Shown here: in pieces, positions 31,650 through 41,009 of the stretch
Numbering within the stretch: position 1 is the first letter of the stretch
Layout: each line of letters begins with the position of its first letter
Assembly: GCA_903870545.1 (NCBI GenBank)
Contig: CAIQDI010000033.1
Coordinates: 62,001 to 126,000 of the forward strand
Origin: an uncultured Pseudomonadota bacterium
GTDB lineage: Bacteria > Pseudomonadota > Gammaproteobacteria > Methylococcales > Methylomonadaceae
Reading direction: 5' to 3'
Length of the DNA: 64,000 bases
Position numbers and translations under genes: made by a program
Notes under the pieces: model-generated
Seen by the model: only the letters and a program-made list of their open reading frames with translations
Database searches by the model: none
Told to the model about the DNA's origin: nothing

Positions 31650-32558
31650 CTACACTTTGCAATAAGACGGAATCCAGCTTTTTGCAATCATATAATCGGG
31701 GACGGTGTTGAAATCAAAGGCTTCGCCGTCTTGAATCATTTTTTTCACGTCGAATAACTGCCCTACTTCAGGAATGTCATTGAAGAACATCGTGTAAAAC
31801 GGTTTTACTAACCATTTCGCTACTTTTATTCCAGTATCACCAATAAAATTGCGACGCTGTCCAACGTGTGCGATTTCGTCAATGGTAATTTCGTCGAGCA
31901 ACTCTTTTAATCGATCACGCACTTCGGGTTCGCCAGCAAGCACTTCATCAAATAAACGGTACAAATGAAAATAAAACGTCACGCCCATCAATTCGGTGAC
32001 AAATGCCGGTGTATCAATCAATAAACCAGGAAATTTCGGAAATTGTTCGTACATTTTTTCTTTCCACGGCGATAACGGCACCCATTCCACTTTGTCTAAA
32101 CCGCACGTTTTCAGCATTTCATCGAACAATCGAACATGACAAAATTCTTCCGCCAAATGAATGCGGCTGATTTTGTCTTCGAGATTGGTGCAATTCGCCA
32201 TACTGGGAGCCACGTCCCACGCGCCTTTAATGCCCACCCATTCATGCCGGGCGAATTTATACATTCCCGTTAACAGCAACGTAATTTTATCCAACGACGC
32301 AGGTTCATCCTGCATATCGACGTAATTGCGATAAAACGCTTCCGGATGGGCAAGCGGTGTGCGTAATTTAACGGGATGATTTTGAAAGTATTCGAGTTTG
32401 GCGCGTTTAACAACTAAATCGCGGTCTTGTTCTAAGAATTCGCCGCCGTGTTGTTGAGTGAATTCCCAATAATTGTCGAAATTTTCTTTGCGTTGTTGTG
32501 CCGTTGAAGGCGAAAAAATCGAACGATATTTAGCGGATGTCATAAGTGAATAATCCAA
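31650..32558 (-). CDS. Ferritin-like diiron-carboxylate protein, unknown substrate
   Basis: Two metal-site-like motifs in helices: HLAEEFCHVRLFDE and LLDEITIDEIAHVGQRR. Confidence 0.65.
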   Translation of the reverse strand: MDYSLMTSAKYRSIFSPSTAQQRKENFDNYWEFTQQHGGEFLEQDRDLVVKRAKLEYFQNHPVKLRTPLAHPEAFYRNYVDMQDEPASLDKITLLLTGMYKFARHEWVGIKGAWDVAPSMANCTNLEDKISRIHLAEEFCHVRLFDEMLKTCGLDKVEWVPLSPWKEKMYEQFPKFPGLLIDTPAFVTELMGVTFYFHLYRLFDEVLAGEPEVRDRLKELLDEITIDEIAHVGQRRNFIGDTGIKVAKWLVKPFYTMFFNDIPEVGQLFDVKKMIQDGEAFDFNTVPDYMIAKSWIPSYCKV

Positions 32559-32730
32559 ATTTCAGGTAGAAAGTTGAAATTCTACAGGATTTTCCTACTT
32601 ATGACAGACCTTAATATTAGTGTCTGTATTCGTAGATTGGCTTATTTCCTGCGCTTTTTTGTGCCTTGTATGTTGATAACAGTGCTGTAATAATGCAACC
32701 ATCGAAAACAAAAATGAGTAATGAAAGATT

Positions 32731-33039
32731 ATGTTTGATGTCGGATTTTCAGAATTAGTAATGGTGGGTTTGGTCAGTTTGCTGGTAATTGGTCCCGAAC
32801 GGTTGCCGAAAGTGGCACGAATGGCGGGATTTTGGATGGGTAAAATTCACCAAATGATTGCCAACGTAAAAGTTGAAATCAGCCAAGAATTTCACGCGGA
32901 AGAAATTCGGCAATTATTAAAAGAAAATGAAAGTATGACGTATTTAAACGATGAAAAAACTCCGCCAATCACCTCAAAGTTAGACCCACTTTCTGAGGAA
33001 ATTTTACCCTCTCAAACGAAACCGTCCCATCATGAATAA
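32731..33039 (+). CDS. tatB: Sec-independent translocase subunit TatB
   Basis: MFDVGFSELVMVGLVSLLVIGPERLPKVARMAGFWMG, directly before tatC. Confidence 0.9.
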   Translation: MFDVGFSELVMVGLVSLLVIGPERLPKVARMAGFWMGKIHQMIANVKVEISQEFHAEEIRQLLKENESMTYLNDEKTPPITSKLDPLSEEILPSQTKPSHHE

Positions 33040-33823
33040 ATCATCGTCCGCTGAATTGCCATTTATCGCGCATTTAATTGAGTTGCGTAATCGGTTGCTG
33101 CACATCGTTTTGTGTATTGCGTTTCTGGCGTTGCCGTTGTCGATCTATGCGAACGATATTTATGCGTTATTGGCGCAACCGTTAATGGCACATTTGCCAC
33201 AAAATAGCACCATGATTGCCACGAATGTCACGTCGCCATTCATGACTCCGTTTAAATTGTCGTTATTGACGGCCGTTTTTTTGTCCGTGCCGTTTATTTT
33301 GTATCAATTTTGGGGATTTCTCGCGCCGGCTTTGTATAAAAATGAGCAGCGCACCATTTTTCCGCTGTTAATTGCCAGCACCTTTTTATTTTATTGTGGC
33401 GTGGCATTCGCGTATTTTGTCGTGGCTCCGTTGGCATTGGCATTTTTCACTTCCGCCGCACCTACCGGCGTAACGGTGATGACCGATATTGAAGCCTATC
33501 TCGATTTTGTGTTGGCGTTATTTTTTGCATTTGGCATCTGTTTTGAAGTGCCGATTTTTACGATTGTCGCCGTTTGGTCAGGTTTTACAACGGTGGAAAG
33601 TTTGGTCGAAAAACGTCCGTATGTCATTGTTGGCGCGTTTATCATTGGAATGTTTTTAACGCCACCGGATGTCATTTCGCAAACGTTGTTAGCGGTGCCG
33701 ATGTGGTTATTATTTGAAATCGGTTTAGTGTTGGCGCGATTGAAAATGCGTCCTGTAAAAGTAAAAGAGGTCGCCGTGGTTCCGACTAAAGTTAAAAAAC
33801 GTCGAATGAAACCTAAGCTGTAA
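33032..33823 (+). CDS. tatC: Sec-independent translocase subunit TatC
   Basis: FIAHLIELRNRLLHIVL, polytopic, FGICFEVPIFTIV, GMFLTPPDVISQTLLAVPMWLLFEIG. Confidence 0.97.
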   Translation: MNKSSSAELPFIAHLIELRNRLLHIVLCIAFLALPLSIYANDIYALLAQPLMAHLPQNSTMIATNVTSPFMTPFKLSLLTAVFLSVPFILYQFWGFLAPALYKNEQRTIFPLLIASTFLFYCGVAFAYFVVAPLALAFFTSAAPTGVTVMTDIEAYLDFVLALFFAFGICFEVPIFTIVAVWSGFTTVESLVEKRPYVIVGAFIIGMFLTPPDVISQTLLAVPMWLLFEIGLVLARLKMRPVKVKEVAVVPTKVKKRRMKPKL

Positions 33824-33841
33824 AAATTGGAGAAAACATTG

Positions 33842-34222
33842 ATGAAAAAAATAATGTGCGTCATTGGATTGTGTTTGCTGATGTTAGGTTGTGATTCTGA
33901 AAAAAACAAAATACCCGAAGAACGCATTACGGTACGCATCGAAAAAAGAGATAATCTTGCTTTTGTGCCGCAGGAAACCACGCCGTTCACCGGTGAATTT
34001 CAAGGCTATTACCGTAACGGTTATAAAAAAGCAGAGATTCATTTTAAAGACGGCAAACAACATGGAGTTGCAAAAATGTGGTACGAAAATGGGCAACAAA
34101 GTAATGAAGCGATTTTTTATAACGGCAAACTGGAAGGCATCGCAACCGAATGGTTGTCAAACGGTAAAAAAAATAAAGATCGAATTTTCAAAGATGGAAA
34201 GTTAATAGAATCGGTGGATTGA
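33842..34222 (+). CDS. MORN-repeat (YwqK-like) lipoprotein
   Basis: MKKIMCVIGLCLLMLGC lipobox; repeats GYYRNGYKKAEIHFKDGKQHGVAKMWYENGQQSNEAIFYNGKLEGIATEWLSNGKKNKD. Confidence 0.75.
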   Translation: MKKIMCVIGLCLLMLGCDSEKNKIPEERITVRIEKRDNLAFVPQETTPFTGEFQGYYRNGYKKAEIHFKDGKQHGVAKMWYENGQQSNEAIFYNGKLEGIATEWLSNGKKNKDRIFKDGKLIESVD

Positions 34223-34737
34223 TGATGACTCATTTCAAAAGTTTAAATATCGCCGTTCTGACGGTTTCCGATTCGCGCCACGCCACCAATGACACATCAG
34301 GCGACACGTTAGCAGAACGAATTATTAACGCGGGGCATTTTGTCGCGGACAAACAAATTGTGCCGGACAACATTTATCAAATTCGCGCCACCGTGTCGCA
34401 CTGGATTATGGACGCAAAAATTGACGTAATTATCAGCACCGGCGGCACCGGTGTGACCGGTCGCGACGGGTCGCCCGAAGCGATTACGCCGTTGCTCGAC
34501 AAAGTGTTGGACGGTTTTGGCGAAACGTTTCGCTGGTTATCGTTTGCAGATATTAAAACGTCTACAATTCAATCTCGTGCAATGGCAGGCGTGGCGAATG
34601 GTACTTATATTTTTTGTTTACCGGGTTCGACCAATGCGTGTCGAATGGCGTGGGATTCGATTATTCACGCACAACTCGATTCACGCACGAAACCGTGTAA
34701 TTTAGTTCAACTTATGCCGCGACTTTTGGAAAAATAA
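34219..34737 (+). CDS. moaB: Molybdenum cofactor biosynthesis protein B
   Basis: NIAVLTVSDSRHATNDTSGDTLAERI, VIISTGGTGVTGRDGSPEAITPLLDK. Confidence 0.93.
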   Translation: MMMTHFKSLNIAVLTVSDSRHATNDTSGDTLAERIINAGHFVADKQIVPDNIYQIRATVSHWIMDAKIDVIISTGGTGVTGRDGSPEAITPLLDKVLDGFGETFRWLSFADIKTSTIQSRAMAGVANGTYIFCLPGSTNACRMAWDSIIHAQLDSRTKPCNLVQLMPRLLEK

Positions 34738-35147
34738 TGCCTTCTGTTTTTTTATTTCTTGGCGCAATGAGCGCATTTTTAGGCGTGGTGTTTGGCGCAT
34801 TTGGCGCACACGGTTTGAAAACGATAATTAGCCCCGAATTACTCGTCGTTTACAAAACGGGCGTGGAATACCAAATGTGGCACGCTTTCGGATTGATTGC
34901 CGTGGCGTTAATGCAGCAACACAACGCGCAATCAAAATTGCTCAAATGGGCAGGGTTTTTAATGTTTTTGGGCATTGTGTTATTTTCGGGTAGTTTATAT
35001 GTGTTGGCGATTTTGAATATACCCGCGTTGGGTGCCATTACACCAATTGGCGGTGTATGTTTTTTAATGGCGTGGTCATTACTGATTATTTTCTCCGGCA
35101 AAAAATCCACACATTCACATCGAAATAAAAAATCGTCACGTTATTAA
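34737..35147 (+). CDS. DUF423-family membrane protein
   Basis: LGAMSAFLGVVFGAFGAHGLK, YQMWHAFGLIAVAL, FSGSLYVLAI. Confidence 0.85.
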   Translation: MPSVFLFLGAMSAFLGVVFGAFGAHGLKTIISPELLVVYKTGVEYQMWHAFGLIAVALMQQHNAQSKLLKWAGFLMFLGIVLFSGSLYVLAILNIPALGAITPIGGVCFLMAWSLLIIFSGKKSTHSHRNKKSSRY

Positions 35148-35166
35148 CTTTCAGGATTATTAAAAT

Positions 35167-35793
35167 ATGGAACTCGACACATTAACCAATCAAGTGATTG
35201 CGTTGGCAGGTATTGCCCAAGCCGCTGCGTTGGTGGAACAATTAGCCACCACCGGAAAAGCGGACGATTTAGCACTTGAAACCACCATCGGCAGTTTATT
35301 ACAAACCGAATCAGACAGCGTGCTAGATATTTACGGTAACGATTTAGCGAATTTGAAATTAGGTTTGGAGCGACTTAAAACGCAATTAACGGGTTATGAA
35401 ATTGCGTATCCCGATCAAGCGCGTTATGCGGCGGCAATGGTGTTTTTGGAACGGCAATTAAGCAACCAAAAACCGATGCTTAAAACTATTTCTATCGGCG
35501 TAGAACGCGCCAAAGCGCAACGCGATCATTTTGGTTTGCAGCATGAAAATGTGTTGGCAAATTTAGGTGATATTTATTTACAAACTGTCAGTAAATTGCA
35601 GCCACGCATTATGGTGAATGGCGTGCCGGATTATTTATCGCGTCCCGATGTAGCGAATAAAATTCGTGCCGGACTACTCGGCGGCATTCGTTCGGCGATG
35701 TTGTGGAAACAATGCGGCGGACGACGTTGGAAATTTTTGTTATTTCGCAAAAAAATTCAAATCGAAACCCAACGTTTACTCAACCTAATTTGA
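35167..35793 (+). CDS. hflD: HflD homolog
   Basis: ITQ-like N-term TNQVIALAGIAQAAALVEQLATTGKAD, DVANKIRAGLLGGIRSAMLWKQCGGRRWKFLLFRKKI. Confidence 0.88.
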   Translation: MELDTLTNQVIALAGIAQAAALVEQLATTGKADDLALETTIGSLLQTESDSVLDIYGNDLANLKLGLERLKTQLTGYEIAYPDQARYAAAMVFLERQLSNQKPMLKTISIGVERAKAQRDHFGLQHENVLANLGDIYLQTVSKLQPRIMVNGVPDYLSRPDVANKIRAGLLGGIRSAMLWKQCGGRRWKFLLFRKKIQIETQRLLNLI

Positions 35794-35804
35794 ACGATTC
35801 CAAC

Positions 35805-36650
35805 ATGGCTTCGATTCAAGAATTACTCGATAACGCCACCGATTATTTAACGACGGCTTCCGATTCGCCGCGCTTAGATGCTGAAGTGTTATTAGCGTTT
35901 GTGCTGGAAAAAAATCGCAGTTATTTGCGTGCGTGGAACGATAAATTTTTGGACAAGCCAACCATTTCGCGTTTTAACTTATTGATTTCAAAACGTTTAG
36001 ACGGCGTGCCAATTGCGTATTTAACCGGCACGCGCGAATTTTGGTCACGCGATTTTAACGTTTCACCCGATGTGTTGATTCCTCGCCCCGATACCGAATT
36101 ATTGATTGAGCTGTGTTTGGCGCAAATACCGACTAATTCAATCTGCAACATTTTAGATTTAGGCACCGGTTCGGGCGCAATTGCCGTCACGCTCGCCGCC
36201 GAACGTCCGAATGTAAAAATTTTTGCGGTCGATGCCAGTGCGGCGGCGTTAGAAATTGCCAAAGAAAATGCTCGCCGACACAATTGTCAAAATGTCGAAT
36301 TCATTTTGAGCGATTGGTTTGCTGCGCTGCCCAAAATTAAATTCGATTTAATTGTCAGCAATCCGCCTTACATTGCGCCTGACGACGAACATTTATCGCA
36401 AGGCGATGTGCGTTTTGAACCCAAATCTGCGTTAATTTCTGCGGAAAATGGTTTGCGTGATATAACAATCATCGCGTCAGAATCGAAAAATTATTTAACA
36501 CCGCGCGGGCAACTTTGGTTTGAACACGGTTACAACCAAGCACATGCGGTTCAAACTATTTTGACGCAGCGACAGTATTCTGACGTACAAACTTTCACCG
36601 ATTTAGCGGCTCAACCGCGTGTGACAAAAGGTAAATTTATTCCAATCTAA
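35805..36650 (+). CDS. prmC: Release factor glutamine N5-methyltransferase
   Basis: LIPRPDTELLIELCL, ILDLGTGSGAIAVTLA, FDLIVSNPPYIAPDDEHL; start MASIQELLDNATDYL at 35805. Confidence 0.95.
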   Translation: MASIQELLDNATDYLTTASDSPRLDAEVLLAFVLEKNRSYLRAWNDKFLDKPTISRFNLLISKRLDGVPIAYLTGTREFWSRDFNVSPDVLIPRPDTELLIELCLAQIPTNSICNILDLGTGSGAIAVTLAAERPNVKIFAVDASAAALEIAKENARRHNCQNVEFILSDWFAALPKIKFDLIVSNPPYIAPDDEHLSQGDVRFEPKSALISAENGLRDITIIASESKNYLTPRGQLWFEHGYNQAHAVQTILTQRQYSDVQTFTDLAAQPRVTKGKFIPI

Positions 36651-36665
36651 TCAGCAGGTGCAGCC

Positions 36666-39347
36666 ATGAAAATTCATCAATTTGCCACCCAAGAAGCTCT
36701 CGCCAGTTTGCACAGCCGCCATGAAGGTTTGACGGCTGCCGAAGTTGAAAATCGCCTCAAAGAATACGGTAAAAATCAAATTGACGAAGTGCGTGGCGAA
36801 TCAATGGTGTTACGGTTCGTCAAAGAATTCACTCATTTTTTCGCGTTAATTTTATGGCTAGCGGCGGGACTCGCTTTTTTTGCCGAATCGCAGCAACCCA
36901 ACCAAGGCATGAAAACATTGGGTTATGCGATTTTAGGCGTAATTTTAGTGAATGGTTTATTTTCATTTTGGCAGCAATACCGCGCGGAACGCGCAATTGG
37001 CGCGTTACAAAAGTTATTACCCAGTTACGTTAAAGTCTTACGCGACAATCAAATTCAACAAATTTTAGCCGCACATTTAGTGCCAGGTGACGTGTTATTA
37101 CTGCAAGAAGGCGATAATGTGCCAGCGGATTGTCGGCTACTCGAAGCCTTTTCATTGCGCGTAAATAACGCCACGGTAACAGGTGAATCCAAAGCACAAG
37201 CACGAGATGCCCTGCCCTCAACCGAAGAAAGTTTAGAACACAGCCGCAATACTTTATTAGCCGGAACTTCCGTGGTTTCGGGCGAAGGACGAGCGTTAGT
37301 TTTTGCAACGGGAATGCACACCGAATTCGGAAAAATTGCCCATTTAACACAAACTGCCGTCAAAAGTGATTCGCCGTTGCAACGTGAAATCATGCGTTTA
37401 AGCCGAATTATCGCGGGCTTATCGGTCACGTTAGGCGTGATTTTCTTTTTCATTGGGCAAAGTGTCGGTTTGTCGTTTTGGGCGAATTTTATGTTCGCGA
37501 TTGGTATTATTGTCGCCAATGTTCCCGAAGGTTTATTGCCTACGGTGACGTTATCGTTAGCAATGGCGACGCAACGCATGGCAAAACGTAATGCGCTAAT
37601 TCGGCATTTGCCATCGGTAGAAGCCTTGGGATCCGCGACAGTGATTTGTACCGATAAAACGGGTACCCTGACTCAAAATAAAATGTCCGTTTGTGCGGTC
37701 TATTTACAAAATCAATCATTCACCACGACTGAGTTACAACGCCAATCCGATATTATCGTGGCGAATCGGCGATTTTTTGAAAACGCGCTGCATTGTCACA
37801 ATCTCAAAGAAACCATGAATAACGGGCAATCGAAAACATTGGGCGATCCGATGGAAATCGCGCTGGTTCACACCGCCAAAACCTGTTTGGGTGAAACGTT
37901 AGCGTATCCCAAAATTAACGAAGTCGCGTTTGATACCGACCGCAAACGTATTTCAACGATTCACCAAACGCCCAAAGGCGTTGTGCTGTATTGCAAAGGC
38001 GCGTTGGAAACCGTGTTGCCATTATGTACGCGCGTGCAAGAGGGCGATGCGATGGTGCCGATGACCGCCCAATTACACCAGCGTTTTGTTCAGGCGCAAG
38101 AAGCGATGGCGGATAAAGGTTTGCGCGTTTTGGCTTTTGCGTGGCGTGAAATCGATGAAGGTCATAACAGCGAAGCGCAAGAAAATGAGTTAATTTTGTG
38201 CGGGTTAGTGGGTTTGGAAGATCCGCCGCGTCCCGAAGTGTCGGAAGCAATGCGCCAATGCCATGTAGCAGGAATTAAAGTGATTATGGTCACGGGCGAT
38301 CATCCGCACACAGCGGTAGCCATTGGTAAAAAAATCGGGCAAGTAAGAACTGAAAATCCTTTGGTGATAACGGGCGACCAATTGCGTAAATTATCAGAAA
38401 TTCAATTGCGACTAGCATTAAATGCACCCGATATTATTTTTGCGCGTGTGGCGGCTGATCAAAAAATGCGAATTGTTGCCGCGCTGAAAAAGAAAAATCA
38501 TATTGTCGCGGTGACGGGCGATGGCGTGAATGATGCGCCCGCATTGAAACTCGCCGATATTGGTATTTCGATGGGCATTACCGGTACGGATGTCGCCAAA
38601 GAAGCGGCGGATATGATTTTATTGGACGATAATTTCGCCACCATTATTGCGGCGATTGAAGAAGGTCGGGCAGTTTATGACAATGTTCGCAAATTTTTCA
38701 CCTATATTTTAACGCACACGATTCCAGAATTAGTGCCGTTTTTAGCATTTGTATTGTTGCAGATTCCTTTACCATTAACGGTGTTGCAAATTCTCATTAT
38801 TGATTTAGGAACCGATACGCTACCGGCTTTGGCGTTGGGTGCAGAAAAACCTGATGCCGGAATTATGCAACGCCCGCCACGCTCCAAACAAGAACGTCTT
38901 GTCGATGGTCGACTGTTAATCCGAGCCTATTTGTTTTTGGGTATTATTGAAGCGTGTGCCGCGATGTCGGCGTATTTCTTTGTGTTGTATAGCGGCGGCT
39001 GGCATTGGGGCGAAAGTTTAGACAATCAAAATCCACTTTATATGCAAGCGACGACGGCGTGTTTGGGCGCGATTATTATCATGCAAACGATGAATGTTTT
39101 TCTGTGCAAAGTGCCTAATCGCAGTGTATTCAGTGTGAACTTGTTTAATAATCCAATGATAATTTGGAGTATTGCGCTACAAATTACGTTGATTATTGCC
39201 ATTATTTATACGCCGTGGGGGAATTTAATTTTTGGTACGGTGCCATTGACCGAGCAAACGTGGCTGATGATTTTACCGTTTGCATTGGGAATGTTGGCGA
39301 TTGAAGAGTTGCGGAAGTTTTTGTTTAAAAAACGCGGCTTAACTTAA
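36666..39347 (+). CDS. P-type cation-transporting ATPase, P2C (Na,K-ATPase-like) subfamily by motif
   Basis: NVPEGLLPTVTLSLAMATQRMAKRNALIRHLPSVEALGSATVICTDKTGTLTQNKMSV; VTGDGVNDAPALKLADIGISMGITGTDVAKEAADMILLDDNF. Confidence 0.9.
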   Translation: MKIHQFATQEALASLHSRHEGLTAAEVENRLKEYGKNQIDEVRGESMVLRFVKEFTHFFALILWLAAGLAFFAESQQPNQGMKTLGYAILGVILVNGLFSFWQQYRAERAIGALQKLLPSYVKVLRDNQIQQILAAHLVPGDVLLLQEGDNVPADCRLLEAFSLRVNNATVTGESKAQARDALPSTEESLEHSRNTLLAGTSVVSGEGRALVFATGMHTEFGKIAHLTQTAVKSDSPLQREIMRLSRIIAGLSVTLGVIFFFIGQSVGLSFWANFMFAIGIIVANVPEGLLPTVTLSLAMATQRMAKRNALIRHLPSVEALGSATVICTDKTGTLTQNKMSVCAVYLQNQSFTTTELQRQSDIIVANRRFFENALHCHNLKETMNNGQSKTLGDPMEIALVHTAKTCLGETLAYPKINEVAFDTDRKRISTIHQTPKGVVLYCKGALETVLPLCTRVQEGDAMVPMTAQLHQRFVQAQEAMADKGLRVLAFAWREIDEGHNSEAQENELILCGLVGLEDPPRPEVSEAMRQCHVAGIKVIMVTGDHPHTAVAIGKKIGQVRTENPLVITGDQLRKLSEIQLRLALNAPDIIFARVAADQKMRIVAALKKKNHIVAVTGDGVNDAPALKLADIGISMGITGTDVAKEAADMILLDDNFATIIAAIEEGRAVYDNVRKFFTYILTHTIPELVPFLAFVLLQIPLPLTVLQILIIDLGTDTLPALALGAEKPDAGIMQRPPRSKQERLVDGRLLIRAYLFLGIIEACAAMSAYFFVLYSGGWHWGESLDNQNPLYMQATTACLGAIIIMQTMNVFLCKVPNRSVFSVNLFNNPMIIWSIALQITLIIAIIYTPWGNLIFGTVPLTEQTWLMILPFALGMLAIEELRKFLFKKRGLT

Positions 39348-40013
39348 ACTCATTTTCAACGCCACTGCTGTGGGTAACGGTGTCAGCGTCAACGTAGCAA
39401 ATAAAATTGCCGACAGCATCGATAAATGTCCGCCAACCGGTAAACCCGACATGGCGGCATCTACCGCGCCGCTGGCAAAAATCAACATGGGCACATACAA
39501 CGGCAACACCAACACCGCTAATAATGCGCCGCCTTTGCCTAATCCCAACGTCAACGCCACGGCAATTGCGCCAATCAAACTCAGCACCGGCATTCCCAAT
39601 AATAACGTCGTTAACAAAATTATCATTACGTCGGTATCCATGCCCAACATCGTGGCAATAAACGGAGTCATCAATAATAATGGCACGCTCGACAATAACC
39701 AATGTGCAATCACTTTGGCTAATACCAATAACGACAACGGGTGTGGAGTCATCACCATCAATTCCAAACTGCCATCTTCAAAATCCGATTTAAACAGCGT
39801 TTCCATCGATAACAAAGACGCTAATAATGCTGCAACCCAAATAATCGCGGGGGCAATCCGTTTTAACAATAGCGGTTCCGCCCCCAACGCGAGCGGAAAT
39901 AATGTCACCACCATCACAAAAAAAGCGAGCGGGTTAATCAATTCGGAACTGTGACGATAAGCCAGCAAAACATCGCGGCGAATCACAGCGATAAAAGCAA
40001 TCAATAAAGTCAT
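39339..40013 (-). CDS. ccmB: Heme exporter protein B
   Basis: Six TM helices; FFVMVVTLFPLALGAEPLLLKRIAPAIIWVAALLASLLSMETLFKSDFEDGSLELM. Confidence 0.94.
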   Translation of the reverse strand: MTLLIAFIAVIRRDVLLAYRHSSELINPLAFFVMVVTLFPLALGAEPLLLKRIAPAIIWVAALLASLLSMETLFKSDFEDGSLELMVMTPHPLSLLVLAKVIAHWLLSSVPLLLMTPFIATMLGMDTDVMIILLTTLLLGMPVLSLIGAIAVALTLGLGKGGALLAVLVLPLYVPMLIFASGAVDAAMSGLPVGGHLSMLSAILFATLTLTPLPTAVALKMSLS

Positions 40014-40630
40014 CGGCGTAACTCGATTTTTTGCACTAGCGTTTCAGGCAAATGCGTTTCGTGATGGGAAGTCATAACAACCATTCCGCCTTGTTTAACG
40101 TGTTTGATAATGAGTTGTTCGACCATTTGAATACTCGATTTATCAAGCGAAGTATACGGTTCATCCAGTATCCACAATGTTTTATGCGTACATAATAAAC
40201 GCGCCAATGCCAAACGGCGGCGTTGACCCGCAGATAAATAACGCACTGGCGTATTTTGATAACCGTTTAATTGCACTTGCTGCAAAGCCTCATCAATACT
40301 CAATGTTGGCACGGCGAGAGCTTGTGCGTATTGTAAATTTTCTTGCGCGGTAAGCGTATCTTTCAAGCCATTATTGTGACCGATGTAAGCCACATCGCGA
40401 TAAAATGCAGCGGCTAAATCTTGAATGGATTCATTATTCCAAAATAATTCGCCTTCATCAGGTTGCCGCAACCCCGTTAAAATTCGCAATAACGACGTTT
40501 TACCCGCGCCATTCACACCTTCAATCAATAAAATTTGTCCGCTGTGAAGATAAAAATTTAAACCACTGAACAACGTACGATTGTCACGCTGGCAAGCAAT
40601 TTGACGCGCTTCTAAAATAAATTCGGGCAT
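40010..40630 (-). CDS. ccmA: Heme exporter ATP-binding protein A
   Basis: EGVNGAGKTSLLRILTGL, LSAGQRRRLALARLL, LWILDEPYTSLD; adjacent to ccmB. Confidence 0.94.
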   Translation of the reverse strand: MPEFILEARQIACQRDNRTLFSGLNFYLHSGQILLIEGVNGAGKTSLLRILTGLRQPDEGELFWNNESIQDLAAAFYRDVAYIGHNNGLKDTLTAQENLQYAQALAVPTLSIDEALQQVQLNGYQNTPVRYLSAGQRRRLALARLLCTHKTLWILDEPYTSLDKSSIQMVEQLIIKHVKQGGMVVMTSHHETHLPETLVQKIELRR

Positions 40631-41007
40631 TATTTTGGTTTAATGGAAAGTAACATTTGCAAATTTTGAGCCGTTTTTTCACAACTGATTGCGGTTTGTT
40701 CGACGCGCTGACGTAATCCAAAACCAATGCTCAAACCGTCACTTTCACGCGCGGCGTATTCGTTCAGCGATTCACAGGCGCGTTGCATTTGCTGTTCAGC
40801 TTTCAGAATGGTTTCCGACGGTTCCGTTTCGCTAAACATCACCTCATTCGTCATGCTATTTTGCAATTGAAATACACTTTCGACCCGTTGCCGAAAAGCC
40901 TCTAACGTTTGGTTTTGTTCGCCATAAGTGCCGAGTAATGCCGTATTGCACCCCAACAATAGCGTCGCGTTCGCTAAAATAAATAATAAATTAAGTCTAG
41001 TTCGCAC
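40630..41007 (-). CDS. Putative lipoprotein, unknown function
   Basis: FILANATLLLGC lipobox; coiled-coil-like remainder. Confidence 0.6.
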   Translation of the reverse strand: MRTRLNLLFILANATLLLGCNTALLGTYGEQNQTLEAFRQRVESVFQLQNSMTNEVMFSETEPSETILKAEQQMQRACESLNEYAARESDGLSIGFGLRQRVEQTAISCEKTAQNLQMLLSIKPK

Positions 41008-41009
41008 AA

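Noticed and set aside
33496-33990. 164-aa minus-strand ORF
   Set aside because: Antisense to tatC and the MORN lipoprotein; composition consistent with a shadow ORF.
33842-34222. Toxin-antitoxin system suggested by YwqK-type MORN annotation
   Set aside because: It is a lipoprotein and neither neighbour (tatC, moaB) is a toxin; MORN repeats alone do not support a TA call.
35167-35793. hflD as a hint of prophage
   Set aside because: HflD is a chromosomal housekeeping homolog; no phage structural or integrase genes nearby.
37055-37579. 174-aa minus-strand ORF
   Set aside because: Antisense to the P-type ATPase; shadow ORF.
39370-39954. 194-aa plus-strand ORF
   Set aside because: Antisense to ccmB; Asn/Thr/Ala-rich low-complexity translation typical of a shadow ORF.
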